Notes under the pieces: model-generated
Told to the model about the DNA's origin: nothing
The model's database searches: none
Seen by the model: only the letters and a program-made list of their open reading frames with translations
Position numbers and translations under genes: made by a program
Assembly (NCBI RefSeq): GCF_008330225.1
Contig: NZ_CP042466.1
Coordinates: 3,094,001-3,158,000, forward strand
Length of the DNA stretch: 64,000 nucleotides
Direction of reading: 5' to 3'
DNA from: Geobacter sp. FeAm09
Lineage (GTDB): Bacteria; Desulfobacterota; Desulfuromonadia; Geobacterales; Pseudopelobacteraceae
Part shown: positions 19,105 through 27,498 of the stretch, in pieces
Numbering within the stretch: position 1 is the first letter of the stretch
Layout: each line of letters starts with the position of its first letter

Positions 19105-20331
19105 TCACTCCGCCCCCAAGTGCCAGTTGAAGGCCTTTCTCTGGCAGTCCAGCACCGACAGGAGCGGGATGCCCAGCACCTCGAAGCATTCGGCCGCCTC
19201 GCCGAACTCGTTCGCCTCCAGCATCCTGGCCAGGGAGAGGAGCACCGTCATCTCCCCTTTGCGGTCCGCAAGGGCGTTGCGGATGTCGTCGGAGAGCCCC
19301 AGCCCGGACACCACCTCGTCCACGGGAATCTCGTACACCTCTTTCAGCACCGAGAGGATGCCCACCATGAACGCTTCGTCGGGGGAACAGCTCCCGACGC
19401 GCGGCGGCGTCCGGGCCAGCTCTTCCATGAAGGTGGCGCGGGCCACCGCCAGGTGCATGACCGGGTTGTCGGCGCCCTGGCGGCCGTCGCCGGCAAAGAG
19501 CGCTATCTGCACCCACCGCTTGAGCTGCTGCCGGCCGATGATGGTCAGGGCGTGGCGGATGGTGCGGATCTTCTCGTGCAGGCCGACGGACACCGAGTTG
19601 ACCAGCATGAGGAGTTTGTAGACCAGGGCCGGGTTTTCCTTGAAGGTGGCCTCGATCTCGTCGGTCTCGGCGCCGCTGGACAGTTGCTGCATGAGGGTGA
19701 GGAAGCCGGAGAGGGCGTTTCGTACCCGTTGTTTCTGGACCAGGGTGGGACGGGCGAAGAAGTATCCTTGGAACAGTTCCATGCCCAGGCTGCGGCAGCG
19801 CAGGAAGACGCCCCGGGTTTCCACCTTTTCGGCCAGCAGCCTGACCGGGTAGCGCCGCAGGCGCTCCACCATGGCGGGGAGTTGGCCGAGGGGGGTCCTG
19901 ACCAGGTCGATCTTGACCACGTCCACCAGGCCGTCGTAGAGAGGCTCGAAGGCCGGGCTGTACTCGTGGTCGTCCAGGACCAGCCGGTAGCCCCGTGATT
20001 TGAGCGCCCGGCACCGTTTGACGATCTCCGGGTGGGGTTCGACGGTTTCCAGCAGTTCCAGCCCGATGCGCTCGGGGGGGAGCAGTTCGATGACGTCGCT
20101 CATGAGGAGTTCGGTATCCACGTTGATAAAGCCGTGCTGCCCCCCCAGGAGCGCTTCGATGCCCATGGCGGAGACGGTGGCGACGATTACCTGGGAACTG
20201 GCCCGCAGGGAGCTCGAGAACCGGGCGGACGCGATCGATTCCGCCGACCTGAAGAGCAGTTCGAAGGCCTCGACCTCCTCCCGCACGTTCAGGATCGGCT
20301 GCCGGCCAATCAGATATGCTTCGTCGTACAT
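19105..20331 (-). CDS. EAL-HDOD (YuxH-like) signalling protein
   Basis: The 408-residue protein has an N-terminal EAL-like domain (about 1-200) and a C-terminal HDOD domain (about 205-405). The EAL signature is altered: AFELLFR stands where EALLR is expected, and DDHEYS where DDFG is expected, so c-di-GMP hydrolysis is unlikely and a binding or scaffold role is more plausible. The HDOD part shows LVYKLLMLVNS and IRTIRHALTIIGRQQLKRW. GGAGG precedes ATG 20331. It lies between cheW and an MCP in one operon, which suggests control of motility or taxis output. Confidence 0.85.
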   Translation of the reverse strand: MYDEAYLIGRQPILNVREEVEAFELLFRSAESIASARFSSSLRASSQVIVATVSAMGIEALLGGQHGFINVDTELLMSDVIELLPPERIGLELLETVEPHPEIVKRCRALKSRGYRLVLDDHEYSPAFEPLYDGLVDVVKIDLVRTPLGQLPAMVERLRRYPVRLLAEKVETRGVFLRCRSLGMELFQGYFFARPTLVQKQRVRNALSGFLTLMQQLSSGAETDEIEATFKENPALVYKLLMLVNSVSVGLHEKIRTIRHALTIIGRQQLKRWVQIALFAGDGRQGADNPVMHLAVARATFMEELARTPPRVGSCSPDEAFMVGILSVLKEVYEIPVDEVVSGLGLSDDIRNALADRKGEMTVLLSLARMLEANEFGEAAECFEVLGIPLLSVLDCQRKAFNWHLGAE

Positions 20332-20356
20332 TGGTTTCCTCCGTCCGGTTGGGCGG

Positions 20357-20851
20357 TCAGCACTCGCCGAGGTACTCGCGCTCGGTCCGGGAGAGCATTT
20401 TGTCGGGGTCGAGCAGGATGAGCATGCGGTCGGCGCGGTTGACGACGCCGACGATGAATTCCTGTTCCATGCCGCCGCCGGTCACGCTGGGGGGCGGCTG
20501 GATCTCGCTGCCGGAGATGCGGATCACCTCCGCCACCGAGTCCACAATGAAGCCGGTCAGCGTACCGGCGATGTCGATGACGATGATCCGGGTCTGGCTG
20601 TCGCTGGCCGTCTCGGCCAGCCCGAACCGTTTGCGCATGGACATGATCGGGATCACCTTGCCCCGCAGGTTGATGATCCCCTCCACGTAGGGAGGGGTGT
20701 TGGGCATGTGGGTGATGGCGGTCATGCGGATGATCTCCCGCACCTTCAGGACCTCCACCCCGTACTCCTCGTTGAGGATGGTGAAGCTGACCAACTGGGC
20801 CAACTCACCCACTCCGCCGCCCCCTGCCACCGGTACCAGTGCGTTCGACAT
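20357..20851 (-). CDS. cheW: Chemotaxis coupling protein CheW
   Basis: The 164-residue protein couples receptors to CheA. It shows the typical order: LVSFTILNEEYGVEVLKVREI, TAITHMPNTPPYVEGIINLRG, KVIPIMSMRKRFG, VIDIAGTLTGFIVDSV, and a late DKMLS. ATG 20851 follows AAAGGAGAAGG; the longer upstream frame lacks support. The gene sits between two receptor genes and an EAL-HDOD gene, all minus strand with short gaps. No cheA is visible in the window. Confidence 0.95.
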   Translation of the reverse strand: MSNALVPVAGGGGVGELAQLVSFTILNEEYGVEVLKVREIIRMTAITHMPNTPPYVEGIINLRGKVIPIMSMRKRFGLAETASDSQTRIIVIDIAGTLTGFIVDSVAEVIRISGSEIQPPPSVTGGGMEQEFIVGVVNRADRMLILLDPDKMLSRTEREYLGEC

Positions 20852-20888
20852 TCCTTCTCCTTTCGACCTTTCGACGGTCGTCACCGTT

Positions 20889-22514
20889 CTAAGCGAGCTT
20901 GAATTTAGCGACAATTTCCTTCAATTCCACGGCCAGCTTCGACAGCCCGCTGGCAGACGCCGACGTTTCCTGGGCGCCCTGGGCGGTCTGTTGCACAACC
21001 TGGCTCATCTGATGGATGTTATTACTGATTTCATTGGTTGTGGCGGTCTGCTCCTCGGCGGCGGTGGCGATCTGGCTCACCTGCATCGTCACCGCGTTGA
21101 CCTGGTCGAGTATGGCCTGGAGCGCCGCGCCCGACCTGGCCGCCTCGGCGGAACCGCTCTCGACCTCGCGCACCCCTTCCTCCATGATGCCGACGGCGCC
21201 TTTGGTTTCGCTCTGGATGCTTTTGATCATGTCGCTGATCTCTTTGGTGGCTTTGGTCGTGCGCTCTGCCAACGCCCTGACCTCATCGGCTACCACCGCG
21301 AAACCGCGCCCCTGATCGCCGGCCCTGGCCGCTTCGATAGCGGCGTTGAGCGCGAGGAGGTTGGTCTGGTCAGCAATGTCCTCAATGGTGCCGACAATCG
21401 CGCCGATCTGGTCCGAGCGCGCCCCGAGGGTGTCAACGGTCCGCGCCGAAGCCTGGACCTTCTCGGCAATTCTGCCCATGACATCCACGGTGGACTTTAC
21501 GATACCCGCCCCTTCGATGGCCGAGCTGCTGGCCTGGTGCGCCCCTTCCGCAGCCCTGTTGCAGTTCTGGGCGATGTCGCCGGAGGTCGCCGCCATCTCT
21601 TCTCCGGCCGTGGCCACCGTGCCGGCTTGGGCTGCGACCTCTTCGGAGGCCGTGGCCATCTGCTCGGATGCGGCATGCAGCTGTGTGGCGGCGGAGGCCA
21701 CTCGATCGGAGGTACCGGCCAGATGGCCAATAATGCTTTGCAGATTCTCGACCATCAGCCTGGCCGATCCATTGAGCTGCCCGATTTCATCCTTGCGGTC
21801 AACGGCAACGACGACATTCAGGTTTCCATCCGCGATCAGGCGGTTGACCCTCACCGCCTCGGCAAGAGGCGCGGTGATGCTGAGGGTGATGACGAAACCG
21901 ATCAGGCCTGCGGCGCACAGGGAAACCACGAGGGTTGCAATCATGATCCCTTCAGCCCCCTTGTAGGTTTTCTCCACATCATCGCCTGCCTTGACCAGTT
22001 CCCTGGCCTGGTATTCGATCATCTTGCCCACTGCGTCGAAGTAGGCCTTTTGCAACGGCCGAAGCGTCGTGATCAGGGCCTGCCCCGCCTCTGCCTTGTT
22101 ATCCGCTTCGATCTGGGAGATGATCTCCTTTTGGGCCTGAGCGTAGGCGGCCCGGCTCTCCCTGATCGCCTGCAGCATGGCCTTTCCTTCACTACCGGTG
22201 ATCGTCCTGGCAAGCTTTTCCAAACAGTTCGTGACCGCTTCCCGGGACGCGTCGATCCGCTGGAGCTCCTTTTTGATCTCGGCGGGATCGCTGAGGATGA
22301 CGGCGTTCCGCAGGGAACGGGCCACCACGTTGATGTGGTTGTTGATCTCATTCAGGAGAACCGCCTTGGGCCACCGGTCGTCCGTAATGACGTCAACCTT
22401 TTTGTTCATGCGGCCGAAGCTGGTCATGGCGATCCCGCTGATCACGACCATGAGCAGAAGCATCACCGAAAATCCCAAAGCCAGACGGGTACCGATCTTA
22501 AGATTCGAGAACAT
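20889..22514 (-). CDS. Methyl-accepting chemotaxis protein, first gene behind the GEMM riboswitch
   Basis: The 541-residue receptor begins [20 protein letters not shown] and has a membrane segment, a four-helix-bundle sensor (about 35-185), a second membrane segment (about 190-212) and a HAMP domain ([16 protein letters not shown]). The signalling domain has tip [20 protein letters not shown]. Its 5' leader of about 280 nt carries a cyclic-dinucleotide aptamer and a terminator, so its transcription should respond to second messenger level. It is about 85% alike in its signalling part to the MCP at 17367 by eye. Confidence 0.93.
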   Translation of the reverse strand: MFSNLKIGTRLALGFSVMLLLMVVISGIAMTSFGRMNKKVDVITDDRWPKAVLLNEINNHINVVARSLRNAVILSDPAEIKKELQRIDASREAVTNCLEKLARTITGSEGKAMLQAIRESRAAYAQAQKEIISQIEADNKAEAGQALITTLRPLQKAYFDAVGKMIEYQARELVKAGDDVEKTYKGAEGIMIATLVVSLCAAGLIGFVITLSITAPLAEAVRVNRLIADGNLNVVVAVDRKDEIGQLNGSARLMVENLQSIIGHLAGTSDRVASAATQLHAASEQMATASEEVAAQAGTVATAGEEMAATSGDIAQNCNRAAEGAHQASSSAIEGAGIVKSTVDVMGRIAEKVQASARTVDTLGARSDQIGAIVGTIEDIADQTNLLALNAAIEAARAGDQGRGFAVVADEVRALAERTTKATKEISDMIKSIQSETKGAVGIMEEGVREVESGSAEAARSGAALQAILDQVNAVTMQVSQIATAAEEQTATTNEISNNIHQMSQVVQQTAQGAQETSASASGLSKLAVELKEIVAKFKLA

Positions 22515-22605
22515 GGATACTGTCCCTTTCGTCGGCCGACGCTCGTTCCGCAAAATTCCGGAGCTGCTTCCGACAACCTGTATGATCTCTGCTGAAGTTC
22601 GCCAC

Positions 22606-22640
22606 AAAAAAAGGCCCAACCTTTACGCAAAGGTGGGCCT
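22606..22640 (-). terminator. Riboswitch-controlled terminator upstream of the MCP operon
   Basis: On the minus strand GGCCCACCTTTGCGTAAAGG, TTGGGCC and seven Ts form a strong hairpin. It lies between the GEMM aptamer and the MCP start at 22514, so it is the expression platform rather than a gene end. An additional perfect hairpin CACAATAA-TCAGGC-TTATTGTG (22645-22666) separates it from the aptamer. Confidence 0.9.
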
Positions 22641-22661
22641 TGTCACAATAAGCCTGATTAT

Positions 22662-22760
22662 TGTGTCACTTCGGCGGCCCCTCTATCCAACACCATGTTG
22701 GACAGGTAGCTTTGCGTCGCCAGGTCACCCTGGTTTTGCCTCTTCGATGAGCTTAACTAA
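22662..22760 (-). ncRNA. GEMM (cyclic di-GMP-I/cGAMP class) riboswitch
   Basis: The minus strand shows the signature of GEMM-I aptamers: GGCAAAACC, a short stem CCAGG-GTGA-CCTGG with a GNRA loop, the near-invariant GACGCAAAGC, a second stem TCCAAC-ATGGT-GTTGGA, then GGGGCCGCCGA closing the fold. In Geobacter-type bacteria such elements sense c-di-GMP or the 3',3'-cGAMP variant. I cannot decide which without an alignment of the ligand-contact purine in the first strand. It controls the MCP-cheW-EAL/HDOD-MCP operon. Confidence 0.9.
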
Positions 22761-22799
22761 CCAATAGAGAATACATTATGAAAATTTCGAAAGCAAAAT

Positions 22800-22828
22800 T
22801 GTATACCACTAATCTGCGGGGCAATCAA
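22800..22828 (-). promoter_or_regulatory. Candidate sigma-70 promoter of the riboswitch operon
   Basis: On the minus strand TTGATT (22828-22823) is followed after exactly 17 nt by TATACA (22805-22800). This would start transcription around 22790, just upstream of the GEMM aptamer. Confidence 0.6.
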
Positions 22829-22871
22829 TTATAAATATCTTATCGTCGGCACGTTATGCCGTGTCCCACCC

Positions 22872-23075
22872 TCAGTAATGGGGCGGCGGTTCCTCCTCCT
22901 CGTCGCTGCGGTTGATGGAGGGCGCCAGCAGGCGAAGCTGTTCGCGAATCAGGCTCTGTTCCCGTACAAGCCGCTCGATGGTCAACTCCTGGCGACAGAC
23001 CGTGTCGTTCAATTCCTGAATGGTGTGTTCCTGCTGCATGAAACGCAGCTCCAGTTCGATAATCCGTTCCTTCAT
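22872..23075 (-). CDS. slyX: SlyX family protein
   Basis: The 67-residue protein has the SlyX layout: RIIELELRFMQQEHTIQELN, a coiled coil, RLLAPSI and the conserved C terminus PPPHY. The function of SlyX is unknown. ATG 23075 is chosen because GGAGGAAACC precedes it; an alternative ATG at 23093 overlaps the ovoA stop (ATGA). Translation is probably coupled to ovoA. Confidence 0.9.
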   Translation of the reverse strand: MKERIIELELRFMQQEHTIQELNDTVCRQELTIERLVREQSLIREQLRLLAPSINRSDEEEEPPPHY

Positions 23076-23089
23076 GGTTTCCTCCGATG

Positions 23090-25198
23090 TCATGTCAACT
23101 CCCATATAGTCATTTCGGCAATGGTGTGCTGGAACTTGCGCCGGGTTTCGCGGATCACGAAGGGGACGTCGCGCGGTTCGCCCACCATGCGGAAACGGGG
23201 GGCAAGTGCCTTGCGCAGCCCCTCCAGCGAGGTCACGTTCTCCCCTGCATCCCTGTACCCCCCCAGCCATTCTTCTTTTTTTGTGAACTCCTCCAGCCAG
23301 GTGTAGGGGGAGGTGATCACCAGCACGCCGCCCGGGTTGAGGCGCTCGTGGATGGTTGCGAGGAAACGGCGGGGCGAGTAGAGCCGGTCGATCAGGTTGG
23401 CCGCCAGGACCAGATCGTAGCCGGTGAATTTTTCCGGCAGGTTGCAGGCGTCGGCCTGGTAGAACTCCACCCGATCGCGCGCGCCCTCCAACCCCAGGTC
23501 GGCCAGGCCGACCTCGTGGAACGAGAGGATCTCCCCCTCCTCGGGGAAGGCGTAGCGCAGATGCCCCTCCTCCTGCATGCGGGCCGCCAAACGGAAGAAG
23601 CGGGTGGAGAAATCCAAACCGGTTACCCGCTGAAAGCCGCCCCGGGCCAGTTCGAAAGAGGCCCGCCCCAGGGCGCACCCCAGGTCCAGGGCCCGCCCCG
23701 TGGCGCGCCCCGCCATGGCCTCCAGGCAGAGCCTGGCGCAGGTCGCCGGAAAATTGGCCACGCCGAACCGTTCCGCCCCGTAATGGGCGTCGCAATACTG
23801 GGCCGTCAGGGTATCGGTCTCGTACTGGTCCTGGTGCACCTCCACCGGCGCGGCGCTCTCCACGTAACGGAACCCGGCGTGCTGGAAGAAGTGCCGGCGG
23901 AAGGCATAGCGCGCATCCCGCGTCGCCTCGTTGCCGGTGGCTATCCACGACCCTCCCTTGATCAGGTTGTGGCGGGTATCGAAGGTGGGGGTGGAGAAGT
24001 CGTCGTACCAGGGATGAATCCGGAAACCGTGGAAGGGGTAGATGGGGGTTTCGGTCCACTGCCACACATTGCCCACCACGTCGCAGAAATCGCCGAAACG
24101 GAAGCGGTCCACCGGACAGGAGGACGACCACTGTTCCAGATTGATGTTGCCCGGCGCCTTCTCCCACCAGGGCTGGTCCGGGATGGCGCACACATCCCTG
24201 AGCCGGGTCCATTCGTCCTCGGTCGGCAGGCGGATGGGGAGGCCGGTAGCGGCCGCCTTCCAGGCGCAGAAAGCCTGGGCCTCCAGGCAGTTTACCTCCA
24301 CCGGCCAGTTCCAGGGGAGGTCGATCTCCGAGGCCATGGTGCGCAGCTTCCAGCCGCCGGCGTTGTTGATCCAGAAGAGCGGGTGCTCGGCCTGCCGGAA
24401 CTGGCGCCACCCCCACCCCTCCTCGGTCCACCACTGCCGTTCCCCGTAGCCGCCGGCCCGGACAAAGGCCAGGAACTCCCGGTTGGACACCAGGTATTGG
24501 GAGGCCTTGAACCCGGCCACCGCGGCCTCGTGGCAGCCGTACTCGTTGTCCCACCCATAGAGCGGATGATCCAGGGGCTTGCCCAGGACCACCCTGCCTC
24601 CCGCAACCTGAAGCAGCCGGTTTTCCGGCGGTTCCCCCGCCTCGTCGCAGATCGACCAGAGGGGAAGCTGCACCACCTGGTCGATGGGTAGCTGGCGGAT
24701 CAGCACCGATGAGGTCTCCAGGTGGATACGCTCGTGCTCAATGCCCATCATGACCGCCCAGAACGGATCTTCCCAGGTAATGGGCAGCTTGAGCGGCAGG
24801 CGGCGGATCAGGCCGTCCACCAGTTCCCGCGCCTTATCGCGATACTCCTTGACCGCCTGCCGGGTCGGCCAGTCGTAATGGGTGGCATCCAGGTCGTCCC
24901 AGGACATCTCGTCCACCCCCACGGCGAACAGGGACTCGAAACCGGGGTTGATGCGGGTCTCGATCGCCTTGGCGATGGTCAGCTTGTTGATGAAGAAGGT
25001 GGCGGTATGGCCGAAGTAGAAGATCAACGGGTGCCGCAGCCGGTCGGCCCGCAGGTGGAAGGTGTCGTCGTACCGGAGCGTCTCGTAGAGTTTTTCGTCG
25101 ATGTCGAACGTCTTGTGGAAATAGTCCAGGATCTCGGCCCGTTTCTGCTCCGGGTCACCCTCGTTCAGGATGGTGGTGCGGGTATTCTTAAGGTCCAT
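23090..25198 (-). CDS. ovoA: Ovothiol A synthase: 5-histidylcysteine sulfoxide synthase/methyltransferase
   Basis: The 702-residue protein has the full OvoA architecture. An N-terminal DinB-like iron-binding domain (FYFGHTATFF; GIEHERIHLETS with the HxxxH ligands) is followed by an FGE-type sulfoxide synthase domain (about 200-445, LPTEDEWTRLRD, NVWQWTETP, LIKGGSW, ARYAFRRHFF). A C-terminal SAM methyltransferase (about 480-700, ALDLGCALGRASFELA) completes it. OvoA couples histidine and cysteine using O2 and iron, then N-methylates the product to build the antioxidant ovothiol. It is noteworthy in a presumed anaerobe, but the same window has an aerobic oxidase. slyX follows with overlap. Confidence 0.93.
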   Translation of the reverse strand: MDLKNTRTTILNEGDPEQKRAEILDYFHKTFDIDEKLYETLRYDDTFHLRADRLRHPLIFYFGHTATFFINKLTIAKAIETRINPGFESLFAVGVDEMSWDDLDATHYDWPTRQAVKEYRDKARELVDGLIRRLPLKLPITWEDPFWAVMMGIEHERIHLETSSVLIRQLPIDQVVQLPLWSICDEAGEPPENRLLQVAGGRVVLGKPLDHPLYGWDNEYGCHEAAVAGFKASQYLVSNREFLAFVRAGGYGERQWWTEEGWGWRQFRQAEHPLFWINNAGGWKLRTMASEIDLPWNWPVEVNCLEAQAFCAWKAAATGLPIRLPTEDEWTRLRDVCAIPDQPWWEKAPGNINLEQWSSSCPVDRFRFGDFCDVVGNVWQWTETPIYPFHGFRIHPWYDDFSTPTFDTRHNLIKGGSWIATGNEATRDARYAFRRHFFQHAGFRYVESAAPVEVHQDQYETDTLTAQYCDAHYGAERFGVANFPATCARLCLEAMAGRATGRALDLGCALGRASFELARGGFQRVTGLDFSTRFFRLAARMQEEGHLRYAFPEEGEILSFHEVGLADLGLEGARDRVEFYQADACNLPEKFTGYDLVLAANLIDRLYSPRRFLATIHERLNPGGVLVITSPYTWLEEFTKKEEWLGGYRDAGENVTSLEGLRKALAPRFRMVGEPRDVPFVIRETRRKFQHTIAEMTIWELT

Positions 25199-25305
25199 GG
25201 CGTGTCCTCTCTATTCAATGACGGGAGATGGAAAGCGCTGCGTGTTGGGCAGTATACCCCAAGAAAGACGAACGGCAAGCGATGCAGCCTGATTGAAGGA
25301 AATAA

Positions 25306-25480
25306 CCTGAATCCGTGAGGCCGGAATACCGCAGTGTTCGGAAGAGCCGGAGCCCGCACGTCGCCCCTGTCGTGGCACGTCACTCATGCTGCCGGCCCTC
25401 CGATGGGGTGCCGGCATCTTCTGAGAGGCAAAGGCTGAGGCCTTCCGGGCACTGTGGCATGGAGGCGTCACGGATTCAGG
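25306..25480. repeat. MITE-like 175-bp element, copy 1
   Basis: The element begins CCTGAATCCGTGAGGCC and ends GGCGTCACGGATTCAGG, so it has about 16-bp terminal inverted repeats. It is flanked by AATAA on both sides, a likely 5-bp target duplication. A second copy lies at 49449-49624. Both contain GGAAGAGCCGG, CCCGCACGTCGCC, GGCTGAGGCC and GGCATGGAGGCGTCACGG, with a diverged middle. No gene is inside. Confidence 0.85.
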
Positions 25481-25508
25481 AATAACATGTCTGCCATGTT
25501 ACGCAGGC

Positions 25509-25940
25509 CTACACGTCCAGCACCACCACGGCGCGCCAGATTCCGGCTTCGCAGGCGACCCGCAAGCGGTGCAGGGTGACCGCCTTGACATCCACCACCA
25601 GGGGATGGCGCCGCCGGTCGATCCGCTCGCCCCGCACGGCCGAGTCCAGCCGGAAGCGGCCGCCATTCTCCGCAATCCGCACCTCATCCGGGTGTAACAG
25701 CAGTTGCCGCGCATCCTTGAGAAAGACCAGCTCCTGCAGGAACGAGAAGAGCAGCAGGTCCAGCTCCCCCTCCTCCAGGGCGATGGCGGCATGTTCCCGG
25801 CGCTCCACGGCCCCGGGATCGTGGACCATGGTGTGCAGGAGGGCCTCCGCGCCGGCGGCAAACAGCTCTTCCCGCGTCGCCCCCCACGCCTCGAAGGCCA
25901 CGTCGGCCGTGGCGATGTGATCCAGGAACCGGTAGGGCAT
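25509..25940 (-). CDS. Archease
   Basis: The 143-residue protein has the archease pattern: YRFLDHIATADVAFEAWGAT (metal-binding DHTaDv-type start), a central acidic segment (LFSFLQELVFLKDA), KAVTLHRL and a C-terminal VVVLDV. Archease activates the RNA ligase RtcB by promoting guanylylation and release. It is encoded 14 nt after the rtcB stop, on the same strand. ATG 25940 is preceded by the end of rtcB and gives the usual family length. Confidence 0.92.
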   Translation of the reverse strand: MPYRFLDHIATADVAFEAWGATREELFAAGAEALLHTMVHDPGAVERREHAAIALEEGELDLLLFSFLQELVFLKDARQLLLHPDEVRIAENGGRFRLDSAVRGERIDRRRHPLVVDVKAVTLHRLRVACEAGIWRAVVVLDV

Positions 25941-25954
25941 GGCCGGAGAGCCCC

Positions 25955-27412
25955 CTATCCCTTGATGTTGCCGATGGGCACCAGCTTGACCACCCGCCGG
26001 GACAATCCGGCCTCTTCCGTGGCCGCGGCGACCAGGTCGATATCCTTGTAGGCAAAGCCGGCCTCCTCCGCCAAACCGCCCCAGGAATCGGTGCGCACGT
26101 AGATGCCGCGCTGTGCCATTTCGCCCAGGAGCTTCTGCCCCTTGACCATCTTCCTGGCCTGGTGGCGGCTCATGGTGCGCCCGCTGCCGTGGGCCGTGGT
26201 GAAGAAGGTGGCCGCCGCCCCCGCCGCACCCGCCAACAGGTAGGAGCCGGTCTCCATGCTGCCGCCGATGATCACCGGCTGGCCGGTCTCGCGGTAGCAC
26301 GCGGGGATGCCGGCCATGCCGGGGCCGAACGAGCGGGTGGCCCCCTTGCGGTGCACCAGCACCTCCCGCAGGGTGCCGTCCACCAGGTGCCGTTCCAGCT
26401 TTGCCGTGTTGTGGGCCACGTCGTAGACCATGCGCATCCCCAACTCCTCGGGGGAACGGTGGAACACCTGGGAGAACACCTCGCGCAGACGGTGCAGGAT
26501 CACCTGGCGGTTGGCGAAGCCCATGTTGACGGCGCATTTCATGGCCGCGAAATAGGCCTGCCCCTCGGGAGAACTGAACGGGGCGCAGGCCAGTTCCCGG
26601 TCGGGGAGCCTGATGCCGTACTTTGCGGTCATGACCCGCAGGAAGCTTTGCAGGTAGTCGGTGGCCACCTGGTGGCCGAAGCCGCGGCTGCCGCAATGGA
26701 ACATGACCACCACCTGGTTGGGGATGGTGATGCCGAAGGCGCGGGCCGTGGCGGCATCGTAGATGTTTTCGGGCCGGGCCACCTGGATCTCGCAGTAGTG
26801 GTTGCCGGAGCCCAGGGTGCCGATCTGGTCGAAGCCCCGCTCGATGGCCTTGTCGCTCACCGCGTCGGGGTCGGCGCCGCCGAAGCAGCCCCCCTCCTCG
26901 GTCATCTCCAGGTCCTCGGGCCAGGCGTAGCCCTTTTCCCGGCACCAGCGGGAACCCCGCTCCAGCACCTGGCGAAACTCGGCGCGGGAGCAGCGCACGA
27001 AGCCGGTGCAGCCAACCCCGGTGGGGATGCGGGCGAACATCAGGTCCACCAGCTGGTGCAGGCGCGGCCGCACCTCCTCCTCGGTCAGGGAGGTCAGGAC
27101 CAGGCGCATGCCGCAGTTGATGTCGAAGCCGATCCCGCCGGGGGAGATCACGCCGCTCACCGGGTCCATGGCCGCCACGCCGCCGATGGGGAAGCCGTAC
27201 CCCCAGTGGCCGTCGGGCATGCAGTAGGCGTATTTCAGGATGCCGGGCAGGCAGGCCACGTTGGCCGCCTGGTCGAAGACCCCCGCCTCCATGCCGGCCA
27301 GCAGCCCTTCCGTGGCGACGATCCGGGCCGGGACCAGCATGCCGTCCTTGTATGACACGGGGAGTTCCCACAACGTGGGAGAGATTCTGCGCAGTTGGGG
27401 AGGAAGTGACAT
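25955..27412 (-). CDS. rtcB: RNA-splicing ligase RtcB
   Basis: The 485-residue ligase joins 2',3'-cyclic phosphate or 3'-phosphate RNA ends to 5'-OH ends with GTP and Mn2+. Motifs include YCMPDGHWGYGFPIGGVAAM, GGIGFDINCGMRL (metal Cys), GTLGSGNHYCEIQ, HCGSRGFGHQV, YDVAHNTAKLE and, at the end, the GMP-accepting His in TTAHGSGRTMSR. It is complete and close to standard length. It forms an RNA repair operon with archease. Confidence 0.96.
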   Translation of the reverse strand: MSLPPQLRRISPTLWELPVSYKDGMLVPARIVATEGLLAGMEAGVFDQAANVACLPGILKYAYCMPDGHWGYGFPIGGVAAMDPVSGVISPGGIGFDINCGMRLVLTSLTEEEVRPRLHQLVDLMFARIPTGVGCTGFVRCSRAEFRQVLERGSRWCREKGYAWPEDLEMTEEGGCFGGADPDAVSDKAIERGFDQIGTLGSGNHYCEIQVARPENIYDAATARAFGITIPNQVVVMFHCGSRGFGHQVATDYLQSFLRVMTAKYGIRLPDRELACAPFSSPEGQAYFAAMKCAVNMGFANRQVILHRLREVFSQVFHRSPEELGMRMVYDVAHNTAKLERHLVDGTLREVLVHRKGATRSFGPGMAGIPACYRETGQPVIIGGSMETGSYLLAGAAGAAATFFTTAHGSGRTMSRHQARKMVKGQKLLGEMAQRGIYVRTDSWGGLAEEAGFAYKDIDLVAAATEEAGLSRRVVKLVPIGNIKG

Positions 27413-27498
27413 GATTGTATTCCTCCTTCGCGGGTACGGCGTCGTGGATCAATCGGTTTCCGTCCAGGACTTCATTATATCACAACGGCGAACCTGTC

